From positions 34,821 through 98,820 of the forward strand of contig ONQB01000007.1 in the NCBI GenBank assembly GCA_900319905.1: a DNA stretch of 64,000 nucleotides. The letters are read 5' to 3'. Numbering within the stretch: position 1 is the stretch's first letter; each line of letters begins with the position of its first letter. Both the position numbers and the translations under genes were made by a program. This document shows positions 9,301-18,799 of this stretch, one piece after another. Source of the DNA: an uncultured Prevotella sp. Its GTDB lineage: Bacteria; Bacteroidota; Bacteroidia; Bacteroidales; Bacteroidaceae. The notes under the pieces are model-generated. The model searched no databases. It was not told the origin of the DNA and worked only from the letters and a program-made list of their open reading frames with translations.

Positions 9301-10769
9301 GCTTCAATGGACAGCTATGGGTTGAGGTAGACCAGAATCTTAAGCACAGTACACGTCTGTGGAATGTAGATATGAAGAATCTCAGTGGCAGTGGTGCCTG
9401 GAAAGAGGTTACAATAGACCTGACTCCTTATAAAGACTGCGACTATGCCGTACTGAAATTCTTTGCCACCAGTTCTCAGGTCGACGGTCATGGACTTTAC
9501 CTCGATGACATCAGAGTTAGTGACGTGCTCGACCATAATGTGTCACTCTCTCTTCAGGCCCCTAAGGCAGCCACTGCAGGCACAGCTACTACGCTCGTGG
9601 CCCATGTAAAGAACATTGGTAACAATGCTGAGTCTGTGGATATCAAACTCAACGAGAACGGCAAATTCATTTCAGATGGTACCAGCCTTAGTCTCGCTGC
9701 CGGTCAAGATTCTGACGTAGTCATTACTTATCTGCCCTCTGTCGCTGCTGGTGCCAGTGCTGAGGTCACTCTGCAGGCTGTGGTGAGCGATGATATGGAT
9801 GAACAGGACAATACGGCTTCAGCTACTATATCTTTGCATGACAGCCAGCTGCCTTCGCCAACTGGCCTGACAGCTACAGCTGCAGATGGCAACAGTGATG
9901 TAGCTCTATCGTGGACAGTACCTGTGGCTGCTGGCGTACATACAGTCACAGATGACTTTGAAGACTATTGTCCATGGGCCATCAATGGTATTGGCCTGTG
10001 GACAGTAGAGGATGAAGATGGCCGGAACTCCTACGGTTTCCAGCAGCAGTTCCTTCATTGTGGTACGCCTTATGCCTTTATTGTGACCAACCCAGAGGAA
10101 ATCGGCGCTGATGTGACTCAGGAAGCTCTAAAGGGTCTTGCACCTCATTCCGGTTCGCAGTATCTCATGTCGTTTAGTGCTATAGGAGCTCAGAGCAGTG
10201 ACTGGCTCATTTCTCCTCAACTTTCAGGTCTGGCACAGACCATCAGCTTCTATGCGAAGGCTATCAGTTCGTCGTACAGTGAGACATTCGAGGTGTATGC
10301 CGATGACCAGCTCTTGGCTTCGGTCACTGCCGATGATGAGTGGACAGAGTACAGATACGACCTGCCTGCAGGTACCAGTCATTTCCGTATACACTACACA
10401 GGATATGATAAGTTCGGACTGATGATAGATGATGCTACATATTCAGACGGTACCCTCACGGTTACTGGATATAATGTTTACCGTGATGGCGAGCTTGCAG
10501 CCACAGTGCCTGCTACAACCACCAGTTGGACTGATGCTGCTCATGCAGATGCTCAGCACAGCTATACGGTGACAGCAGTGTATGGAGTGGGAGAGTCGGC
10601 ACCATCTGCTGCCGCTACATTCACCACAGGCATATCATCGGCAGTGGTAGATGCAGCTACCGTGACAGCACGCTACAATGTCGCAGGACAGCGTATGGAT
10701 AAAGCTCAGCATGGTGTGGTCATAGAGAAGATGACCGACGGCACAGTGAGAAAGACAGTAAGGAGATAA
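6396..10769 (+). CDS. Giant exported multidomain protein (propeller-like, fibronectin III, choice-of-anchor J)
   Basis: A 1457-residue secreted protein; signal peptide at 1-22 (LSLTLLCLCTTMVSVA). Residues about 85-330 look like a beta-propeller (AFDLAYDP..GKVYG, GLACNSEGQLYGV, VDGNLYTIDK). Fibronectin-III-like units follow (about 345-535), then a choice-of-anchor-J/cleaved-adhesin-like domain with GDDYLISPKI and LTLDNVRIS, more Fn3 units, a second anchor-J-like domain (about 885-1050) and a CARDB-like domain (about 1050-1150). Another Fn3 half encloses a third anchor-J-like insert with SDWLISPQL. The end (RYNVAGQRM..GVVIEKM) resembles a sorting tail. It is a paralogue of the gene at 13991. 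A surface adhesin or glycan-binding role is inferred; no catalytic motif was seen. Confidence 0.8.
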   Translation: MITNKNLSLTLLCLCTTMVSVAQKPLIPGSSQRVSREQLMVYSTQGGESRFITTRMQDHTVNRLSAPKRRSKPVGKAPMLISGDGTELWGGIVYADSWNAAYWAGKDVPFGYYAFPASSQNFAFEPLYTDDNYLQPDGGAVLLGDTLHFVHDIYGYGTHYALYESYDVTTWTRLRSEFSYDYGISAFDLAYDPTSGKVYGEFSSSDNAQAGFGTIDYSTLTKSIITYMDTTFVGLACNSEGQLYGVNVDGNLYTIDKVNGSYKLVGRTGLNPSNYRQSATIDLKTDKMYFACQNKDNTSGLYEINTTTGEASLLQLFDDNQEICGLVIPYRGVETSSPAKIRDFVAKFTEGSLTGTFTFTAPSTTQGGAALSGDLTYYIVANGDTIGKGQTTAGAAVATTAAVKAAGSYRLEVLTRNAAGYSQPARAQVGWAGYDTPHTDSVHLEIDKTSRQTTLSWHTPLKGIHGGYINPDKLRFDVYRLPGNVKVASQTADSVFTETLPEGERMLYSYAVVPFNDTLMGDTAYSAEKSLGSYYTVPYYEPFNTAATVTDLYTPFDNNHDGVTWTWNDGRASFSTGFNYGDDYLISPKIKLVSGRKYDLSFIAHGGYGHRLQVKFGAGDDPSKRSQYRVIIKTTELPNDQDTLFHYNLEVETEGEYQIAFHATSDPQKIGLTLDNVRISAGSSNAAPDTVRNLTVTPAAQGKLQATVSFTAPDKSISGESLSCLTSANIYRNNQFIGTVSNVAPGKEVTFTDNAPQNGFNHYAVAAVNGNGEGLKDSVTVYVGQDQPYSVRNVKYVDNLDGTATLTWDAPDTTGRNGGYVDAAKLTYYIYYNDYTDLAPVDTLSERSYTTTLRTTDFQSNVYFTVGVGNIAGLGDNVTSNVLVDGAPYELPFEESFPSGNYNTLWWVDTDLGTQGFRYDQSFSADNDNGCIYWYPSSNESDGAIFSGKIDIRNATRPTLKFYYYELPGFNGQLWVEVDQNLKHSTRLWNVDMKNLSGSGAWKEVTIDLTPYKDCDYAVLKFFATSSQVDGHGLYLDDIRVSDVLDHNVSLSLQAPKAATAGTATTLVAHVKNIGNNAESVDIKLNENGKFISDGTSLSLAAGQDSDVVITYLPSVAAGASAEVTLQAVVSDDMDEQDNTASATISLHDSQLPSPTGLTATAADGNSDVALSWTVPVAAGVHTVTDDFEDYCPWAINGIGLWTVEDEDGRNSYGFQQQFLHCGTPYAFIVTNPEEIGADVTQEALKGLAPHSGSQYLMSFSAIGAQSSDWLISPQLSGLAQTISFYAKAISSSYSETFEVYADDQLLASVTADDEWTEYRYDLPAGTSHFRIHYTGYDKFGLMIDDATYSDGTLTVTGYNVYRDGELAATVPATTTSWTDAAHADAQHSYTVTAVYGVGESAPSAAATFTTGISSAVVDAATVTARYNVAGQRMDKAQHGVVIEKMTDGTVRKTVRR

Positions 10770-10793
10770 AAGTGATAAAATAATTTATTCTAA

Positions 10794-13739
10794 ATGCTTA
10801 TGAAGCAGAAAATGTTCACAATCGCACTTGTCAGTGCAGTAGCTTTCGATGTAAGCGCACAGACGGTAAGCAACTATCAGATGGAATATACTTCTGGTAC
10901 TTACACGGAGCTTACCAATCCTGTGGTACTGGCGTCAGGAGCCAGTGACAGTTTCTCTGGCGTACTCTATGATGGAACCAACAAGCCATCCACCTACACA
11001 GAGCTGGCCGGTATCCCTATCGGGTTCTCATTTGAGTATGGAGGTCAACAATTCACTCACTTCCTCATCGGAAGCAATGGCTTCTTGGTCCTACGCAACG
11101 ATGGTGATGCGGCCTATCAGTTGAGCTATGACCTCAGCTACCTCTACAACAGTGCCGTAAATCTTCTTGGTTGCTTTACTAAGTCGGTTACTGCTACCGA
11201 TGACACCAAAATCAGTTACAAGCTTGAGGGAGAAAAAGGCAACCATGTACTGACCGTCGAGTTCAACAAGCTTGGTGCCATAGGTGGCTATTATGGCAAT
11301 TTGGTTTCTGCTACGTATACTGTGCAGTACAAGCTTTTTGAGGCAACGGGTAATGTCCAGTTCGTCTTTGGCCCTTGCCTTTCTGGTGATAACTATAATG
11401 ATGCCAGTTTCTCTGTGGGGTTGTTTAAGGACGCTTCGGCTGGCGACTTCATTCTGAAGAGCGACAGTTGGCAGTCGGATGCTGTCAACAATTCATCTAA
11501 TTGGACACAACTCAACATGGGTTACTATTCGGCTGCACCAGCATCAGGTACAACATATACATTCAGCAAACCTAAGCCTTGTGTCACTCCTACTGCTCAG
11601 CCCACTCTGCTGCAGCTCAGTAGCACTTCTTCTGCTGTGAGTGGCTCGTTCACGAAGTCTACAGACGCTGACCGTTATCTTGTATTGCTCAGCCGGAGTG
11701 AGGCTCTTTCTGATATACCTGCTGATGGCCAGACATATGCTGCCGGTGATACTATCGGTGATGCCCGTGTGCTGAGTTTCTCGGCTGATTCCACTTTTGC
11801 TTCTGACGCTAGCCTTGAGGGAAATACCACATACTATCTGCATGTTCTTTCTGCCAATACCCTCTGCTCTGGCGGTCCTCTGTATCTTAGCGAGGCTCCT
11901 CTCACAGCAGCAGTTACAACAGCTCCAGGTGCTCCAGACAGCCTTGCTGTAGTCGATGCTGATACCACATCGATGATCATCTCTGCTAAGGACAATGGTG
12001 CCAATGACGTGGTTGTAGCTTACACCGATAAGTTCGAAGAGTCGGCATGGGGTGGCTATACATCCAATGGCGCCTTCGGTACACCAAGTGGCAATCTGAA
12101 GGTAGGCGATGAGATCAATGGTGGTGGTAAGGTGCTCTATATAGGTAAGAGCAGCGACAATATCTCCCTCGATGGTCTGGAGCAGAATAAGCTCTATCAT
12201 TTCCGGGCATGGAGTAAGAAGGATTCTCTGTATTCTTCTGATGCCATAAGCACGGCTGCGCTCACTGCTGCTAAGGTTCCTTGGGAGGCAAACTTCACCA
12301 ATATGCCTACATCTGCCAAGCCTATGGGATGGACAGTGGGCGAAGGTCACTCTTACGCTGGCTGGGTGCTCGATAAGGACAACAGTTGGGGATCAACGGA
12401 TACTACTCCGTTCATCCAGAATTATGGTTTTGAGGCTGATAGCGAGAATGGTACAGAAACATGGATTCAGACGCCTGCAATCTACTTGGCAGAGAATGCA
12501 AATCGTCTGGTTTTCAATCTTCGTATGGTGAAGCCGAGTGGCTATTCCACCGATATCTATACCTGGAACGACAATGACTCTATCCAGATACAGCTCACTG
12601 AAGACGGTAAGGCATATACCACAGTGGCAACACTGACCAAGGCCGATTTACCGGAGTTTACCGATCAGAAGTCATTCCATAAGGTATACACCACATTCTA
12701 TGAGAAGGCTGGCAAAAAGGTCAACGTACGCATTCGCCTGAAACTCTACAGCAATGCCACCATCACCATGAAGAACTTTACTATCGAGCAGAAGGGCCAG
12801 TGCGACTATCCTATCAATGTTAAGACGGTTGAGGGTACTGTCGTTGGTGATGCGGCTCAGATAGACTGGACCTCTCAGGGTGACGAGAATGCATGGGAGA
12901 TTGCATACAAGAAGAGTAGTGACAGCTCTTGGAAAGATGCAACAAAGGTCACCACTCAGAAGAAGCCTTATACGCTCTCAGGCCTGGATGGCATGACAAA
13001 GTACGACGTTCGCGTCCGTGCTCTCTGCGATTCTACTACACATAGCTCTTGGTCGGACACTTACACCTTCAAGAGTGGTTTGGCAGTGCCATTCTCTATT
13101 GATTTCAGTTCTCTTACGGAGGATCCTGGATGGGAAAGCAAGCGCGGTGAGCTGGGCAGTCCGTCAGTGCTGACAGATGGAGGCCTCTGGGCTTACTCGT
13201 CAGGCTACTGGTCAACAGGCGTATCATACAATAGCAACAACGACTACACTGAAGAGGCAAGCGACTGGTATATCTCACCTGCCTTTGACCTTGGCGATGG
13301 TACTCGCACTGCAAAGGCAACGTTCCGTGTCGCACCAAGTTCATGGTCTACCAAAGCCGCGGACTATGCTCTCTACTTGATAGTGGCCAGGGATGGGGAA
13401 AACTTCTATGCAGAGGATACCGTAGCGGTTGTCCGCAACAGTGACATCACCCGAGACTCTACCTATACCGCATCTCTGAAGGGCTATACTGGTAAGGTTC
13501 GTTTGGGCTTACTTCTGGCTTATAGCGGCGGTCGCATCCAGGATATGACTCTCAATGAGATCAGTGTCAACTGGACATCTGGCGTGTCTACTGGTATTGA
13601 GCGTAAGTATGTCTCTACGGTCGCTCCTCGTCGTGGCGTGTATACCATCAGTGGTAAGTTCCTTGGTAAGACAGTGGATAAGGCTAATCTGCCTAAGGGT
13701 ATATACATCATAGATGGCAAGAAATACATAATCCGATAA
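10794..13739 (+). CDS. Exported fibronectin-III protein with T9SS-like tail
   Basis: A 981-residue secreted protein 24 bases after the preceding gene, so probably in the same operon. A signal peptide (FTIALVSAVAFDVSA) ends near residue 22. Residues about 25-255 form a beta-rich N-terminal domain with a SNGFLVL segment that I cannot name. Fibronectin-III-like units follow (about 260-500), then two jelly-roll-like regions (about 505-670 and 770-920) separated by another Fn3 unit; the second contains DWYISPAF, as in choice-of-anchor-J domains. The tail VYTISGKFLG then Lys-Gly-Ile-Tyr-Ile-Ile-Asp-Gly-Lys-Lys is a clear sorting-type tail. ATG 10794 or ATG 10800 could start it. Function is unknown; a surface partner of its two large neighbours is inferred. 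Confidence 0.8.
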   Translation: MLMKQKMFTIALVSAVAFDVSAQTVSNYQMEYTSGTYTELTNPVVLASGASDSFSGVLYDGTNKPSTYTELAGIPIGFSFEYGGQQFTHFLIGSNGFLVLRNDGDAAYQLSYDLSYLYNSAVNLLGCFTKSVTATDDTKISYKLEGEKGNHVLTVEFNKLGAIGGYYGNLVSATYTVQYKLFEATGNVQFVFGPCLSGDNYNDASFSVGLFKDASAGDFILKSDSWQSDAVNNSSNWTQLNMGYYSAAPASGTTYTFSKPKPCVTPTAQPTLLQLSSTSSAVSGSFTKSTDADRYLVLLSRSEALSDIPADGQTYAAGDTIGDARVLSFSADSTFASDASLEGNTTYYLHVLSANTLCSGGPLYLSEAPLTAAVTTAPGAPDSLAVVDADTTSMIISAKDNGANDVVVAYTDKFEESAWGGYTSNGAFGTPSGNLKVGDEINGGGKVLYIGKSSDNISLDGLEQNKLYHFRAWSKKDSLYSSDAISTAALTAAKVPWEANFTNMPTSAKPMGWTVGEGHSYAGWVLDKDNSWGSTDTTPFIQNYGFEADSENGTETWIQTPAIYLAENANRLVFNLRMVKPSGYSTDIYTWNDNDSIQIQLTEDGKAYTTVATLTKADLPEFTDQKSFHKVYTTFYEKAGKKVNVRIRLKLYSNATITMKNFTIEQKGQCDYPINVKTVEGTVVGDAAQIDWTSQGDENAWEIAYKKSSDSSWKDATKVTTQKKPYTLSGLDGMTKYDVRVRALCDSTTHSSWSDTYTFKSGLAVPFSIDFSSLTEDPGWESKRGELGSPSVLTDGGLWAYSSGYWSTGVSYNSNNDYTEEASDWYISPAFDLGDGTRTAKATFRVAPSSWSTKAADYALYLIVARDGENFYAEDTVAVVRNSDITRDSTYTASLKGYTGKVRLGLLLAYSGGRIQDMTLNEISVNWTSGVSTGIERKYVSTVAPRRGVYTISGKFLGKTVDKANLPKGIYIIDGKKYIIR

Positions 13740-13762
13740 CGCATGTGTCGATAGATAATAAA

Positions 13763-13912
13763 GAGGGTGTATAAAATTGGAGAAGTCCGGGAGTTTAGGA
13801 GTCCGGGAGTTCTGTCATTACTATAATAATGCCTTATTATTAGGTACTTATGCATTTGACAGAACTTCAGAACTTCCGGACTTCTGAACTTCTCCAATTT
13901 TGATACATCCCC
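13763..13912. repeat. Palindromic dispersed repeat, copy A
   Basis: Imperfect inverted repeat of about 150 bp. The outer arms GAGGGTGTATAAAATTGG and CCAATTTTGATACATCCCC flank blocks of the type GAAGTCCGGGAGT / ACTTCCGGACTTCTGAACTT, around an A/T-rich centre of about 39 bp. It fills the gap between two exported-protein genes. The same arms and blocks recur at 22369, 29862, 43256, 45007 and 49977. Confidence 0.8.
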
Positions 13913-13990
13913 TTTTCAAAATCCTGCAATGGGAAATGAAGTAATCGACCCTGAAACTATCATATTAACAATTACAAATCAATTCTAAAC

Positions 13991-16900
13991 ATGAGATTAT
14001 CTATGGGAAAGTGGATGCAAGTTGTTCTTGCGTCAGTATTGTTGATCTTACCATCAACAATCATAGCCAGAGATGCCAATAGGGGTGATCCCCGTGGTAT
14101 CTATCGCATGCCTATACCATCAGCTCCTCTGAGTGTGAGGCATGTGGTGCTGAAAAACGGGCTGACTCCTGCCAGACAGACTGGTCTGAAGCGTGTGCAG
14201 CTCAGCACAGGCGACGGAACGGAAATCTATGGTGTTGTGGTGGCAGAACTCGACGATACGGCCGACGTGTTCTCCACCAATGGCAACTGGGGATGGTACC
14301 GTTTCAATGCCAAAGATCCTGTCACGCTTCAGAACGTGATGAAGAACAGTGCCTTCGCTAACTTTGCCGGTGGCGCTGTGTACGACGGGCACCTGCACTT
14401 CACCAATTACTTTGCACCCTATGAGGGCTATGGCAATGTTACGCTTTACGATTTTGACCTTTCTGATCCGGGAGCTGAGCCTGCTTATCAGAGCGTTTAT
14501 GGCAGTCTGGAAATGATGGCCGGAGACCTTGCTTACCGTAAGAGTGATGGCAAGGTGTATGGCTATTTCTGGGATGGCTCCGTGAGCGATGACTCTATTT
14601 ATACCTTTGGAACCATCGATTATAACACTGGTGTCGTGACCAAGATAGCAGATGAAGATATCTATTTTATTGGTCTTACATTTGATAACCATGACCGTCT
14701 TTGGGCTTTGGATTCTAATGGTAACTTGTGGAATATTGATCCTACCAATGGTAACATCATCGGTGAGGCTCATGCGCTGAGCTTCGTGCAAAAGCCGGCA
14801 ATGTTCTTCCAAAGTATGACCTGTGATCCACGTACAGGCAAGCTTTACTATGCCGGCATCGATGTGGATCATCAGGCTGCGCTATATCAGATAGATCTTG
14901 ATAGCAACTATACCCTGACCCGTGTGGCTTCCATTCCTGACAATGCAGAGGTGGTCTGTCTTTATATCCCAGAGGTGACAACAGATGATGCAGCCCCGGA
15001 AGGCGTGCGCGACCTGAGGCTGTCGTTCCCAGCAGGGACTACCACTGGTACCGCTACGTTCACCATGCCTGCAAAGACATTTGGCGGCGCAGACTTGAAC
15101 AATGAGCTTTCCTGGACAGTATTCGTCGATGACTCGCCAACTGTATCGGGTACTGCTCATTCTGGTGAGACTTTCACTACACCACTATCGGTGACTAATG
15201 GCCGCCACTTCTTCACCGTGCAGACGGCTAACGGAGAACTAAAAAGTCCGATAAGCGAGAAGCAGACCTTCTGGGTGGGGGCCGATAAGCCAAAGGCTCC
15301 TGCTCATGCTGCCGTGTCTGTCGATGGCAATACTGTGAATGTGCATTGGGCAGCTGTAAAAGAAGGTGTCAATGGCGGATTCGTCGACTCTGCTGCCGTG
15401 ACTTACACACTTACCCGTTACCCGGATTCTGTTGTAGTGAAAGACATTACAGATACAACTTATACTGCCACTCTGCCAGACGTACCTGTCACTGATTTCC
15501 ACTATACCGTACAGGCAGTGTACAATGGTCAGGAGAGTGAGCCGACAAGTTCCAACCACGTACAGGCAGGCTCCGCCTTCACAGTACCTTATACGGAGAG
15601 TTTCGATTCTGATGACGACTTCAACCTTTTCACCGTGATCGATAATGGCGGTCAGGGTACATGGGCCATGAGCTGGTATTGTGTGCGCATTTTCCACTTC
15701 AGTGGTCAGAGCGATGACTGGCTCATCACACCGCCTATTAAGATGCAACCGGGCAGACAATACGAAGTATCTTGCACCTCAAGCCCCGGTTATGCTTCCA
15801 ATCCGGATTCCCTGCAGATACTTATAGGCCAAACTACAGATCCTTCTGACTTCCGCGTCGTAGCACCCACTGTCTGCGTCAAGGACGCGGATCAGCTCGT
15901 GAGTGGTACATTCAGCGTTAGCGATGATGGCGAGTACCGTCTTGCTTTTCGTAGCCTTGGCGGTGACGATTCGTATGGTATCATCCTCGACAATATCAAG
16001 GTTATAGAGAAAACTTCGCTTTCTGCTCCCGACTCAGTGACTGATCTCACAGTGACTGCTGCCGCACAGGGCCGTTTGTCAGCCGATATCAAGTTTACTG
16101 CTCCTACAAAGGATATCAAGGGAGCAGATCTCTCGGAATTAGATCATATCAATGTTTATCGCGATGATACCGTTCTTGTGAAGACTGTCAACGCAGCTCC
16201 GGGAGAGCAGGTCACGGTGACCGATGACAGCCCTGTGAATGGTATCAATACCTATAAGGTAATACCTTATAATGCCGGTGAGGGTGTGGCGGCTACGGCT
16301 TCGGCTTACGTTGGTGTCGATGTGCCAGGTGCTCCTCAGAATGTGCGCCTTACCGATAACATCAATGGCACCATGACCTTGTCGTGGTCAGCCCCTGCTA
16401 AGGAAGGTGTGAATGGACACTATGTGGATGCCAGCGCACTGACATACAAGGTGTATGACTACTATGGCAACTGCCTCGACAGTTTGATGACATCGTGCTC
16501 CAAGACCTTCCGGCTCTCGCAGGCAGGCGAGCAGACTGTTAACTACTATATGGTGTCTGCTGTGAGCGTTGCCGGAGAGGGTAGTGCTGCCCGTTCCAAT
16601 GCTGTGTATGGCGGTACAGCCGACGTTCTGCCAATTACTGACTCTTTCCAAGGTGGCAAATATCACTATGCTCACTGGGGCTCTGAGGATTCCGGTTTAT
16701 ACAACTACTTCAGTCAGTTAGGAGATATCACTGCCGACAATGACTGGGGATCCATGACGTGGACTGCCTACGATGAGGGCGAGCAGGCTTGGTTCCGCAC
16801 GGGCAAGATCTCTTTGAAAGGTAACAACCATCCGGCTGTATTCTTCCAGTACTATAAGGAACCTGGAAAGGATATTAAGCTTGAAGTCTATGCTGATTTG

Positions 16901-18454
16901 GCTTCTAAAGGCAACGACGTGATGTTTACTCAGAATTTTAAGAATCTTGATGGTCAGAAGGGATGGCAGAAGGTTGCTCTCTATTTTTCTGATGATGCCA
17001 AGGACGCTCCTTATGTCATTCTGAACTTCCACTATACCGCTGGTGAAACCAAGGTGCCCGTTTATCTTGATGATATCGATATCCGTGAGGTTTACGATGC
17101 CGACCTGGCATCTACTATGATTACTCCCGGAGCAGCTGTGAAGTGTAAACCAGTAGAGATGAATGTAACCGTGAGCAATCGTGGCCGTATCGCTGCTACT
17201 GATTTCTATGTAAATCTCTATGCTGACGGTGAGAAGGTCGACTCCCTGAAGGGTGGAGTACTTGCTGCCAACGCTGATTCCACCTATGTGCTGCACTACA
17301 CTCCATCCATGGATGCTCCCTCTGAGGTAAAGGTCAGTGCTGATGCTCAGTTCTCTACGTTGACCGATGGAGCTCCTTCCGACAATGCGACATCAGAGAC
17401 GGTCCTTCAGATAGAGGAACCACAGCTTCCTACCGTGGAGGATCTCTCTGCTGACCATGATGCCAGCGGTAATGTGGCCCTGACCTGGAATGCTCCAACC
17501 ACTCTTGATAACGTGAAGAAAGAGGACTTTGAAAGTGCTACGCCATGGATTATGGATAATATCAATGGCTTTACCACTTTCGACGGCGACAAGCTGCCTA
17601 ACAATTCATGGACGTTGATGACCTATCCTCACATGGGCGAGAGGTTTGCGTGGATTCTGATGAATGGCGATGATATTACTATGGATTCTTCACAGAAAGG
17701 CTTTGGTATGGGCCACAACAGCCTGCAAGCCATGCATGCCGTCAGTAATGTGCACGACTATACTGCATATGATAGTGAGAGCGATGACTGGCTCATATCG
17801 CCAGAACTCTCAGGCAAGGCTCAGACCATCGAGTTCTGGGGCAATAGTGAGGGTCCCTCACCAGAGGATTTCTATATCTATGCTTCCTCTGAGAACCCTG
17901 ACACAGCAAGCTTGCGCAAGAATCGCATTCACTTTGAAAAGTTCGCTCCTTGTGGATGGAAAAAGTATAGCTATGATCTCCCTGAGGGAACTAAGTACTT
18001 TGCCATTGTCTTCACCAGCAACCTTACCGGTTTTGCTGTTGATGATGTCACATATGAAGGACCAGCTCTCACGCTGACAGGCTACAATGTCTATCGTGAT
18101 GGTTCTCTGCTAGCTACTTTGCCTGCTGCCACTACAACCTGGAATGAAGCATCCAATGATGGTGCGGACCATGTCTACTCTGTCAGCGCAGTATACAGAG
18201 AAGGCGAGAGCAGCATCTGCGAGGTAAGCATTGCCAGTGCCATCATGCAGATAAGTGGCAAGCTCGCCAGCGTGAAGAGCTTGAAGGGCGCCATTGAGAT
18301 CTCCTCTGAGGCTGCTCAGCCTGTGAGCATTTTTACCAACTCCGGTCAGTTGGTATTCAGTGGTGTCGTGAGTGGACAAAAGCAGGTGTCTGTGCAACAA
18401 GGACTCTACATCGTGAAGATGGGTAAGCAGAGCACACAGCTTAGCGTGAAGTAA
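13991..18454 (+). CDS. Giant exported multidomain protein, paralogue of the gene at 6396
   Basis: A 1487-residue secreted protein with a signal peptide (VVLASVLLILPSTIIA, cleavage near residue 26). It repeats the plan of the 6396 product: a propeller-like region (about 70-335), Fn3-like units, anchor-J-like domains marked by SDDWLITPPI and ILDNIKVI, a CARDB-like domain around 1030-1140, and a late Fn3/anchor-J pair with SDDWLISPEL. Equivalent phrases such as LTLTGYNVYRDG and AVDDVTY confirm paralogy. The end differs: instead of a short YNV tail it has about 70 residues ending in GLYIVKM, like the longer type A T9SS domain. Repeat copy A separates it from the gene before, so it may have its own promoter. 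The ligand is unknown. Confidence 0.8.
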   Translation: MRLSMGKWMQVVLASVLLILPSTIIARDANRGDPRGIYRMPIPSAPLSVRHVVLKNGLTPARQTGLKRVQLSTGDGTEIYGVVVAELDDTADVFSTNGNWGWYRFNAKDPVTLQNVMKNSAFANFAGGAVYDGHLHFTNYFAPYEGYGNVTLYDFDLSDPGAEPAYQSVYGSLEMMAGDLAYRKSDGKVYGYFWDGSVSDDSIYTFGTIDYNTGVVTKIADEDIYFIGLTFDNHDRLWALDSNGNLWNIDPTNGNIIGEAHALSFVQKPAMFFQSMTCDPRTGKLYYAGIDVDHQAALYQIDLDSNYTLTRVASIPDNAEVVCLYIPEVTTDDAAPEGVRDLRLSFPAGTTTGTATFTMPAKTFGGADLNNELSWTVFVDDSPTVSGTAHSGETFTTPLSVTNGRHFFTVQTANGELKSPISEKQTFWVGADKPKAPAHAAVSVDGNTVNVHWAAVKEGVNGGFVDSAAVTYTLTRYPDSVVVKDITDTTYTATLPDVPVTDFHYTVQAVYNGQESEPTSSNHVQAGSAFTVPYTESFDSDDDFNLFTVIDNGGQGTWAMSWYCVRIFHFSGQSDDWLITPPIKMQPGRQYEVSCTSSPGYASNPDSLQILIGQTTDPSDFRVVAPTVCVKDADQLVSGTFSVSDDGEYRLAFRSLGGDDSYGIILDNIKVIEKTSLSAPDSVTDLTVTAAAQGRLSADIKFTAPTKDIKGADLSELDHINVYRDDTVLVKTVNAAPGEQVTVTDDSPVNGINTYKVIPYNAGEGVAATASAYVGVDVPGAPQNVRLTDNINGTMTLSWSAPAKEGVNGHYVDASALTYKVYDYYGNCLDSLMTSCSKTFRLSQAGEQTVNYYMVSAVSVAGEGSAARSNAVYGGTADVLPITDSFQGGKYHYAHWGSEDSGLYNYFSQLGDITADNDWGSMTWTAYDEGEQAWFRTGKISLKGNNHPAVFFQYYKEPGKDIKLEVYADLASKGNDVMFTQNFKNLDGQKGWQKVALYFSDDAKDAPYVILNFHYTAGETKVPVYLDDIDIREVYDADLASTMITPGAAVKCKPVEMNVTVSNRGRIAATDFYVNLYADGEKVDSLKGGVLAANADSTYVLHYTPSMDAPSEVKVSADAQFSTLTDGAPSDNATSETVLQIEEPQLPTVEDLSADHDASGNVALTWNAPTTLDNVKKEDFESATPWIMDNINGFTTFDGDKLPNNSWTLMTYPHMGERFAWILMNGDDITMDSSQKGFGMGHNSLQAMHAVSNVHDYTAYDSESDDWLISPELSGKAQTIEFWGNSEGPSPEDFYIYASSENPDTASLRKNRIHFEKFAPCGWKKYSYDLPEGTKYFAIVFTSNLTGFAVDDVTYEGPALTLTGYNVYRDGSLLATLPAATTTWNEASNDGADHVYSVSAVYREGESSICEVSIASAIMQISGKLASVKSLKGAIEISSEAAQPVSIFTNSGQLVFSGVVSGQKQVSVQQGLYIVKMGKQSTQLSVK

Positions 18455-18482
18455 CAAAATATTTTTTATTATTACAGATGAT

Positions 18483-18528
18483 ACTGGAGGTTGTCGGGTT
18501 ACTTACCGCAATCTCCAGTTTCTTTTTG
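18483..18528 (+). terminator. Terminator after the giant surface-protein cluster
   Basis: ACTGGAG (18483-18489) and CTCCAGT (18513-18519) close a stem extended inward by TTG/CAA and CGG/CCG pairs, followed by TTTCTTTTTG. It starts 28 bases after the stop codon. Confidence 0.65.
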
Positions 18529-18689
18529 AATTATATTTACAAGTCGCCTTCAATTTAACATTTCTACGCCAGCAAGTGCCCTGTTGGCCGCAAATACGCG
18601 ATTCTCAGTGAATATTTGCAATCTGTTGACTATTAGTTAATTGTGCGCTTTGCTCCTACGCTGAGCCTTTGCCGCGTTTCTTTTCGTTT

Positions 18690-18799
18690 GGCATCTCGGC
18701 GAATCTCCGGTGGCATTACGCCGAATCTCCGGTGGCATCTCGGTGAAACTCCGGTGCTATTACGGCGATTCTTCGACTCGATATCGGCGAAACTCCGGT
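18690..18799 (+). repeat. Five degenerate 22-bp tandem units in an intergenic region
   Basis: Units begin at 18690, 18712, 18734, 18756 and 18778, each a variant of GGCATCTCGGCGAATCTCC plus GGT. The period is not a multiple of three, so this is not coding repetition. It occupies the 740-bp gap before the GH127 gene. A second array with the same period and a shared TATCGGCGAA core lies at 41114. The rest of this gap shows only the terminator and a promoter box. Confidence 0.75.

Noticed and set aside
13520-13897. Similar short peptides predicted at 13520-13897 and 45023-45214 (EKFRS, HKYLIIR, SNDRT, GLLNSRTSP)
   Set aside because: The similarity comes from the shared palindromic DNA repeat, not from a protein family; the frames have no promoter and read through DNA arms.
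18690-18799. CRISPR array
   Set aside because: The 22-bp units are contiguous without spacers, degenerate and have no cas genes nearby. The same applies to the 52-bp and 51-bp tandem repeats.
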